Shown: one piece after another, positions 12,658 to 17,703 of the stretch
Layout: each line of letters starts with the position of its first letter
How positions within the stretch are numbered: position 1 is the stretch's first letter
NCBI GenBank assembly: GCA_039930985.1
Contig: JBDTSV010000201.1
Location: 1-17,703 of the forward strand
Direction: 5' to 3'
DNA from: CADEED01 sp039930985
GTDB lineage: Bacteria > Pseudomonadota > Gammaproteobacteria > Steroidobacterales > Steroidobacteraceae
Length of the DNA stretch: 17,703 nucleotides
The notes under the pieces: generated by a model
The model's database searches: none
What the model was told of the DNA's origin: nothing
Seen by the model: the letters and a program-made list of their open reading frames with translations, nothing else
Made by a program: the position numbers and the translations under genes

Positions 12658-13956
12658 TCATTGGACGGGGATAGTGCTGACGGGCGCTGCGCCACGCGAC
12701 TTCATGCCAAACCACATCACGACCGTGAAGCACGCGGCCGGCACCAACATCGCCATGTTGATATTGCTCGCGTCGGAAACGCCGCCCATCAGCATGGGGA
12801 TCAATGCGCCGCCGACGATGGCCATGACCAGGAACGAGGCGCCGGACTTCGTATACGACCCGAGGCCGCGCAGGCTCATGGTGAAGATGGTCGGGAATTG
12901 GATGGACATGAAGAAGCTGGTTGCCATCAGCGCGTAGAGGCCGATCTTGCCGCCAGCCATCGCGCCGACGACGCAGAGCGCCACGTCTGCCGCGGCAAAC
13001 AGCAGGAGCAACAGCGCGGGCTGGAACTTCGACATCAGCAGGGTGCCGATGAAACGACCCGCGAAGAACAACACCAGCGACCAGAACAGGAAGTCCGCGG
13101 CCGCGTGTTCGGAGGTGCCGGCGAAATTGAACTGCGTGTAGCGGATCAGGAAGCTCCACACGCCTACCTGCGCGCCGACATAGGCGAACTGCGCGAACAC
13201 TCCCAACCAGTAGCGCGGGAATTGCCCGAGACCGCTGAAGCCGCCGGCTGGAACAGCCTCATCGGTTTCCAGGCGGCGCGCCATTGCCGGGAATTTTGCG
13301 ATGGCCACCAGCACGGCCCAGATGAGCACCACGCAGGCGATGCCGAGGTAAGGTAGTTTGACTGCGGCGAGCTCGCCGGCCCGCCAGGCTGCCTGCGCCG
13401 CCGGTTCCATGGCGCGGATCTGATCTGGCGTGAAGTGGTGTTCGGAAAGGATCAGCGTCTTGCCGACGAACACGCCGGCGATCGTGCCGAGCGGATTGAA
13501 TGCCTGGGCGAAGTTCAGGCGCTGATCCGCCGTGCCGGGCGGACCCATGATGGCGATCATCGGATTCGCGGAAGTTTCGAGAAACGAAAGGCCGCTTGCC
13601 ACGACAAACAACGCCGCGAGGAACCAGTGGTACTCGCCGAGCTGCGCCGCGGGGTAAAACAGCAGCGCACCCGTGCCGAACAGCACGAGACCCATCACGA
13701 CCGCGGCGCGATAGCCGAAGCGCCGCATGAAGAGCGACGCGGGAATCGCGAACACGAAGTAGCCGATGAAAGTGGCGAACTGAACCAGGCTCGAGGCGAA
13801 GTCGCTGAGCAGGAAGGTCTTGCGGAACTGGGGAATCAGCACGTCGTTGAGACTGTTCGAAACGCCCCAGAAAAAGAACAGCGCGACGACCAGAATGGTC
13901 GCAACCAGGAATCCCGGCGTGATGAGCGCCGCCTTGTCTCTCGTCGTTTCGGTCAT
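12658..13956 (-). CDS. fucP: FucP-type sugar:H+ symporter (major facilitator superfamily)
   Basis: A 432-residue inner-membrane transporter with about 12 hydrophobic segments, of the FucP family that imports L-fucose with a proton. The N-terminal motif FFFWGVSNSLNDVLIPQF contains Asp38, and the fourth-segment motif SFLETSANPMIAI contains Glu127. These stand 89 residues apart, the same as the two essential acids Asp46 and Glu135 of E. coli FucP. The length is typical and nothing is missing. Its ATG overlaps the stop of the IclR gene (ATGA at 13953-13956), so regulator and transporter are translated together. FucP-family members in other bacteria also carry glucose, galactose or N-acetylglucosamine. 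The L-fucose assignment therefore leans on the fucose-type enzymes downstream. Confidence 0.9.
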   Translation of the reverse strand: MTETTRDKAALITPGFLVATILVVALFFFWGVSNSLNDVLIPQFRKTFLLSDFASSLVQFATFIGYFVFAIPASLFMRRFGYRAAVVMGLVLFGTGALLFYPAAQLGEYHWFLAALFVVASGLSFLETSANPMIAIMGPPGTADQRLNFAQAFNPLGTIAGVFVGKTLILSEHHFTPDQIRAMEPAAQAAWRAGELAAVKLPYLGIACVVLIWAVLVAIAKFPAMARRLETDEAVPAGGFSGLGQFPRYWLGVFAQFAYVGAQVGVWSFLIRYTQFNFAGTSEHAAADFLFWSLVLFFAGRFIGTLLMSKFQPALLLLLFAAADVALCVVGAMAGGKIGLYALMATSFFMSIQFPTIFTMSLRGLGSYTKSGASFLVMAIVGGALIPMLMGGVSDASNINMAMLVPAACFTVVMWFGMKSRGAAPVSTIPVQ

Positions 13957-14756
13957 GGAAGGTCCCCGTGGATGATTTCACTCGAGATCTGTCGGGCTGC
14001 GGCGCGCACGAATTCCACCGCTTCAGCCATTTCCACCTGCAGCGGGTTGCTGTGGACGAAGGGAATGGTGAGCGCGGCAACCGCGGTTTCGCCGCGCAGG
14101 ATCGGCGCGGACAAATCGACGATGCCACGCACGAAATGCGATGCCGCTTCGTGATAGCCACGCGAGCGCACGACATTGGCGCGCTCGATGAAGTTGTCCG
14201 CAGCTTCGCCCTTTAGCCGGCAACGCTTGAGCCAGACGCGCCGGATATCATCGTTCTGATAGGCGAACAACACGAGCCCCGAGGTGGCACCGACGATTTC
14301 ACGCCGGTAACCAATGCGCACGGAGAATCCGAGATCGCCTGGTCGCTCGATGCGGGTGATGACGACGATCTGGTCTTCGGACGCCACCGCGATGTGACAG
14401 GACTGGCCGATGTCCTGGACCAGCTTGCGCATGACGGGCAGCGCGGTTTCGACCAGCGAGCGCACCGGCGCTTGCGCCATGGCGAGCGCGAACAATTTGT
14501 TCGTCAGCACGTAGCCGCTGCCGTTCTCGGCGGTCGTGATGAAGCCCTTGAACTCGAGCACCTGGAGCATGCGAAAGAGCTCGCCCGACGAACGCCCGAG
14601 GCGTTGTGAAACCGCGGACAGGTTCAGCGGCGATTTTTCCGCCGCCAACAACTCGATGACGTCGAGACCTTTCTCGAGCGCTGGGGCGCGGTAGCGGGTG
14701 GTACGCGAGGCAGTCTGCTGCGCGGGCGCACGGGGAAGAGCGGATTTGTTGGCCAT
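13953..14756 (-). CDS. IclR family transcriptional regulator
   Basis: A 267-residue IclR-type regulator. The winged helix-turn-helix DNA-binding part spans about residues 24-85: APALEKGLDVIELLAAEK, then LSAVSQRLGRSSGELFRML and VLEFKGFI. The effector domain follows (about residues 95-260), with the usual SCHIAVASEDQIVVITRIE, VRIGYRREIVGATSGLVLFA and GYHEAASHFVRGIVDLSAPI blocks. The start at 14756 (MANKSALPRA) is chosen because the family's disordered N-terminus is normally about this length. An ATG at 14828 would add 24 residues; neither has a clear Shine-Dalgarno. It is the first gene of the fucose operon, overlapping fucP by ATGA, and is divergent from the GH31 gene. It therefore probably controls its own operon and GH31 from the shared intergenic region, responding to a fucose-pathway compound (inference). 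Confidence 0.92.
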   Translation of the reverse strand: MANKSALPRAPAQQTASRTTRYRAPALEKGLDVIELLAAEKSPLNLSAVSQRLGRSSGELFRMLQVLEFKGFITTAENGSGYVLTNKLFALAMAQAPVRSLVETALPVMRKLVQDIGQSCHIAVASEDQIVVITRIERPGDLGFSVRIGYRREIVGATSGLVLFAYQNDDIRRVWLKRCRLKGEAADNFIERANVVRSRGYHEAASHFVRGIVDLSAPILRGETAVAALTIPFVHSNPLQVEMAEAVEFVRAAARQISSEIIHGDLP

Positions 14757-14818
14757 GGATTCTGTAGTTCTAGTTGCTATGACCGCGGGGGGATTCTGCC
14801 CCAAAAACACTTGATCTT

Positions 14819-14858
14819 GAATTTTCATTAGAGCATTGTACTTTTATTCGGAAAATTC
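14819..14858. promoter_or_regulatory. Candidate regulator operator: 8-bp inverted repeat bracketing a -10-like box
   Basis: GAATTTTC at 14819-14826 and its exact reverse complement GAAAATTC at 14851-14858 are spaced 24 bases apart (32 bases centre to centre, about three helical turns) in an AT-rich island of an otherwise GC-rich window. Between them on the minus strand lies TACAAT (14840 to 14835), a good -10 box for the regulator operon. A 10-bp palindrome, CTCGATCGAG (14858-14867), directly abuts the right arm. Such a layout fits binding of a dimeric or tetrameric IclR protein over its own promoter. The repeat is seen; the binding is inference. Confidence 0.5.
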
Positions 14859-14864
14859 TCGATC
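14835..14864 (-). promoter_or_regulatory. Candidate promoter for the IclR-fucP operon
   Basis: On the minus strand TACAAT (14840-14835) is preceded by a 17-base spacer and TCGAGA, which shares four of six bases with the -35 consensus. Transcription would start near 14828, giving a leader of about 70 bases before the chosen regulator start. No equally good pair was found for the divergent GH31 gene; a weak TAGAAT at 14950-14955 is the best -10 candidate there. Confidence 0.4.
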
Positions 14865-14998
14865 GAGTTGCAGGGCGCATTGCCCGCCAGGGTTGCTGCT
14901 CTCGACTGCGAGGCTGGAAGGCACGTCTTCCGGCAAATTCGCATCCCGTTAGAATTCACCGGCGCAAACAATTCGAAGCCGAGATCAAGAGGGGTTCC

Positions 14999-17703
14999 AT
15001 GAAGAGTCTGGCCAGGTGGTTGTGTGTAGTCGTGCTCGCGGGTTGTTCGGCGCAGGCACCCCAGGGCACATTCGTTCAGAGTGAAACCGGCGTCGTCGTG
15101 ACGCCAGCCGACAGCAAGACGCGACGGGTGCGGATCGAGGTCCGGACCGACCGCATCGTCCGCGTCACCTCGGTGAAGGACGGCAACCTCGACCTGCCGA
15201 AGAGCCTCATGGTGATCGATTCGGCGGTGAAGGCCCCGGCCTTCAAGGTCGAACAACGCAAGGGCGAGGTAGTGCTGGAAACCGCGCAACTCGTGGCGCA
15301 CATCGCGCTCGCCAGCGGCGCCGTGAGTTTCACCGACAAGGCCGGCACCGCTTTGTTGTTCGAACAGCCAACGACCGCACCCATCGCCGGTGTCTCGCAA
15401 CGCTTCAACGCCGGCACAGACGAAGCCTTATACGGGTCGGGCCAGCACGAAAACGCGCAGATGAATCTGAACGGCGAAGATGTCGAGCTGGCGCAGCACA
15501 ACATGGACATCGCGGTGCCGTTCGTTGTGTCGACGCGCAACTATGGCGTGCTCTGGGACAACAACGGTATCTCCCGCATAGGGGATCCGAGGCCGTACGG
15601 CCTCGCGTCGCGCGATCTCAAGGTACGCGACGTGTCGGGCAAGGAAGGCGGCTTCACCGCGCGCTACTCCATCGACGGGCAGCTCAAACTCGAGCGCGTC
15701 GAGCAAGACATCAACTACCAGTACATTCGCGATCGCTTCAACTGGCCCAAGGAATTGCTGACTGACAAGCAGCCGCCGGTCGGCGGACCGCCTAACATCC
15801 TGCCGAACCAGACCGTGACCTGGCAGGGCACGCTCGAATCGGCCAAGGCGGGCAACCACAAGTTTCAGCTCTACGGCAGCAGCTACTTCAAGGTGTTCGT
15901 CGACGACCAGCTGCTGCTCGATCGCTGGCGCCAGAACTGGGCCGCCTGGTATCACAATTTCGAAGTGCCGATGGAAGCCGGTATCCCGGTGCGCGTGCGC
16001 ATCGAGTGGATTCCGAACGATGGCTACCTCGCGCTGCTGCACAACGATCCGCTGCCCGATGCCGAGCGTCACTCGCTCACGTTCACCTCGGACGTGGGCA
16101 GTGCCGTTGACTATTACTTCGTCGTGGGCGCGAGCCAGGACGAGGTGATCGGCGGCTACCGCGCCCTTACTGGCAAGGCCGTGATGATGCCGCGCTGGGC
16201 CTACGGCTTCTGGCAAAGCCGCCAGCGCTACACCACCCAGGCGGAGTTGTTAGGCGTGGTGGCGGAATATCGCCGGCGCAGGATTCCGCTCGACAACATC
16301 GTCATGGACTGGTTTTACTGGAAAGAAGACCAATGGGGTTCGCACCAGTTCGACAAGAGCCGCTTCCCCGATCCGAAGGGCATGCTCGACAAGCTGCACG
16401 CGCAGAATGCACGCTTCATGATTTCGGTGTGGCCGAAGTTCTATCCGGGCACCGACAACTACAAGGAACTCGACGCCGCCGGATTCATGTATCACGGCAA
16501 TATCGAGGCAGGTGCGCTCGACTGGGTGGGGCCGGGGTACAAGAACTCGTTCTACGACCCGTATTCCAAGGCCGCGCGTGACATCTACTGGCGCCAGCTC
16601 AACGAGAATCTCAACGTGCTCGGCGTGGATGCCTGGTGGATGGACGCCACCGAGCCGGACCTGCATTCCAACCTCGACCTCGATTCCATCAAGGCGCGCA
16701 TTGGTCCGACGGCGATGGGGCCGGCGGAGAAGTTCTTCAATTCCTATCCCTTGATGCACACCGGCGGTGTGTACGAAGGCTCCCGCCAGGTGAATCCCGA
16801 CAAGCGCGTGTTCATTCTCACGCGCTCGGGATTCGCCGGCCTGCAGCGCCATGCGGCAGCGGTGTGGAGCGGTGATATCGCCTCGCGCTGGGACGATCTG
16901 TACAACCAGATTTCCGCGGGCGTGAGCATTGGCTATTCGGGCTTGCCCAACTGGACCTTCGACATTGGCGGGTTTGCCAACGAAAACCGTTACAGCACGG
17001 CCAAGCCGGCACCGGCCGACCTCGAGGAATGGCGGGAGCTCAACCTGCGCTGGTTCCAGTTCGGCGCGTTCGCGCCGTTGTTCCGCTCGCACGGCGAGGT
17101 TCCGTTCCGCGAGATCTTCAACCTCGCGCCGCAGGGAACCGCGGTCTATGACGCTCTGGTGTGGCACGACAAGCTGCGTTATCGCCTGATGCCGTATACC
17201 TACACGGTGGCCGCAGATACCTACCACCGCGACGGCACGATCATGCGGGGCCTGGCCATGGACTTCGCCGACGACGTCGCGGCACGCACCGTGCGCGACG
17301 AATTCCTGTTCGGCAAGGCCTTCCTGGTCGCGCCGGTGTACAAGCACAAGGCCCGCTCGCGCCCGGTCTATCTACCGGGCGGCGCCGACTGGTATGACTT
17401 CCACACGGGCGCCAAAACTGCCGGTGGGCAGAGCGTCGACGCGGCGGCACCGCTCAACCGCATGCCGCTGTATGTGCGTGCGGGCTCCATCGTGCCGGTG
17501 GGTCCGGACATCCAGTACACCAGCGAGAAGCTCGCCGCGCCGATCACGCTGTTCGTGTTCACGGGTAGCGACGGCAACTTCGACTACTACGAAGATGACG
17601 GCGTGACTTATGGCTACGAGCGTGGCGAGTTCGCGCGAATCCCGATGCGTTACGACGCGGCCAAGGGCACGCTGACCATCGGCGCGCGCTCGGGCAGCTA
17701 TCC
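14999..17703 (+). CDS. GH31 alpha-xylosidase-type lipoprotein with PA14 insert (partial, 3' end outside window)
   Basis: The frame is open from ATG 14999 to the right edge, 901 residues so far. GAGGGG just upstream is a good ribosome site. MKSLARWLCVVVLAGCSAQ is a lipoprotein signal with lipobox LAGC. An N-terminal GH31 beta-sandwich is interrupted at about residues 237-367 by a PA14 domain (QTVTWQGTLESAKAGNHKFQ, then GSSYFKVFVDDQLLLDRW). The catalytic barrel follows: WAYGFWQSRQRY, then Asp549 in DAWWMDATEPD as nucleophile and Asp626 in WSGDIASRWDDL as acid/base. The C-terminal beta domains begin near LYVRAGSIVPVG. This architecture is that of the Cellvibrio alpha-xylosidase Xyl31A, which removes non-reducing-end alpha-xylose from xyloglucan oligosaccharides using PA14 to accept longer chains. 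Its place beside a fucose operon fits breakdown of fucosylated xyloglucan. Alpha-glucosidase activity is the main alternative. Confidence 0.94.
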   Translation, partial: MKSLARWLCVVVLAGCSAQAPQGTFVQSETGVVVTPADSKTRRVRIEVRTDRIVRVTSVKDGNLDLPKSLMVIDSAVKAPAFKVEQRKGEVVLETAQLVAHIALASGAVSFTDKAGTALLFEQPTTAPIAGVSQRFNAGTDEALYGSGQHENAQMNLNGEDVELAQHNMDIAVPFVVSTRNYGVLWDNNGISRIGDPRPYGLASRDLKVRDVSGKEGGFTARYSIDGQLKLERVEQDINYQYIRDRFNWPKELLTDKQPPVGGPPNILPNQTVTWQGTLESAKAGNHKFQLYGSSYFKVFVDDQLLLDRWRQNWAAWYHNFEVPMEAGIPVRVRIEWIPNDGYLALLHNDPLPDAERHSLTFTSDVGSAVDYYFVVGASQDEVIGGYRALTGKAVMMPRWAYGFWQSRQRYTTQAELLGVVAEYRRRRIPLDNIVMDWFYWKEDQWGSHQFDKSRFPDPKGMLDKLHAQNARFMISVWPKFYPGTDNYKELDAAGFMYHGNIEAGALDWVGPGYKNSFYDPYSKAARDIYWRQLNENLNVLGVDAWWMDATEPDLHSNLDLDSIKARIGPTAMGPAEKFFNSYPLMHTGGVYEGSRQVNPDKRVFILTRSGFAGLQRHAAAVWSGDIASRWDDLYNQISAGVSIGYSGLPNWTFDIGGFANENRYSTAKPAPADLEEWRELNLRWFQFGAFAPLFRSHGEVPFREIFNLAPQGTAVYDALVWHDKLRYRLMPYTYTVAADTYHRDGTIMRGLAMDFADDVAARTVRDEFLFGKAFLVAPVYKHKARSRPVYLPGGADWYDFHTGAKTAGGQSVDAAAPLNRMPLYVRAGSIVPVGPDIQYTSEKLAAPITLFVFTGSDGNFDYYEDDGVTYGYERGEFARIPMRYDAAKGTLTIGARSGSY

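Noticed and set aside
14787..14802. GGGG...CCCC hairpin in the regulator leader as a possible attenuator
   Set aside because: The stem is only 4 bp with a 6-base loop and there is no leader peptide or alternative pairing that I could see.
15428..17347. Two long minus-strand open frames (about 262 and 365 codons) opposite the GH31 gene
   Set aside because: They are antisense to a complete GH31 catalytic domain, rich in Arg/Val/His as expected for GC-rich shadow frames, and have no family motifs or ribosome sites.

Overview
The window is a gene-dense, GC-rich stretch of a Gram-negative bacterial chromosome. It shows lipoprotein, Tat and Sec export signals, an outer-membrane beta-barrel protein, a SapC-family gene, and a Xanthomonas-type non-phosphorylating L-fucose pathway beside a PA14-containing GH31 enzyme. 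That mix suggests a carbohydrate-degrading gammaproteobacterium of the Xanthomonadales/Nevskiales (Steroidobacter-like) kind. This placement is inference from gene content; no rRNA or tRNA is present to confirm it.

Layout. (1) Positions 1-1982, minus strand: a tight cluster of a TlpA-like thioredoxin, a tiny lipoprotein ending in a Gly-rich CxC tail (DUF4266), and a DUF3570 beta-barrel protein that runs off the left edge. (2) Positions 2020-2972, plus: a hypoxanthine-DNA glycosylase-type enzyme overlapping a NUDIX hydrolase by ATGA. (3) Positions 3162-3978, plus: a SapC-family protein followed by what looks like the decayed start of its usual cupin-like neighbour. (4) Positions 4091-8111, plus: a probable operon of a VOC protein, a small membrane protein, the Tat-signal subunit and the FAD/3Fe-4S catalytic subunit of a gluconate/glucose-dehydrogenase-type enzyme, and an exported transglutaminase-like/TPR-like protein. 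(5) Positions 14756 down to 8128, minus: an IclR regulator, FucP transporter, aldo/keto reductase, fuconolactonase-type amidohydrolase, 2-keto-3-deoxy-fuconate dehydrogenase-type SDR, GH105 hydrolase and a RibD/DHFR-like reductase. Most junctions overlap or nearly overlap. (6) Positions 14999-17703, plus, divergent from (5): a GH31 alpha-xylosidase-type lipoprotein with a PA14 insert, cut by the right edge.

How they work together. Block 5 reads as uptake and oxidative breakdown of L-fucose (fucose to fuconolactone to fuconate, then later oxidation of the keto-deoxy acid). The divergent GH31 enzyme would trim xyloglucan side chains and GH105 would act on pectin-derived unsaturated disaccharides, so the locus looks aimed at fucosylated plant cell-wall material. 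The L-fuconate dehydratase and the final diketo-acid hydrolase are not in the window. The GH31/IclR intergenic region (14757-14998) carries an 8-bp inverted repeat bracketing a promoter-like TACAAT, a natural candidate for the IclR operator. Both edge genes (DUF3570 and GH31) are incomplete only because the window ends. No mobile elements, CRISPR arrays or RNA genes were seen, and no gene-free stretch exceeds 300 bases.
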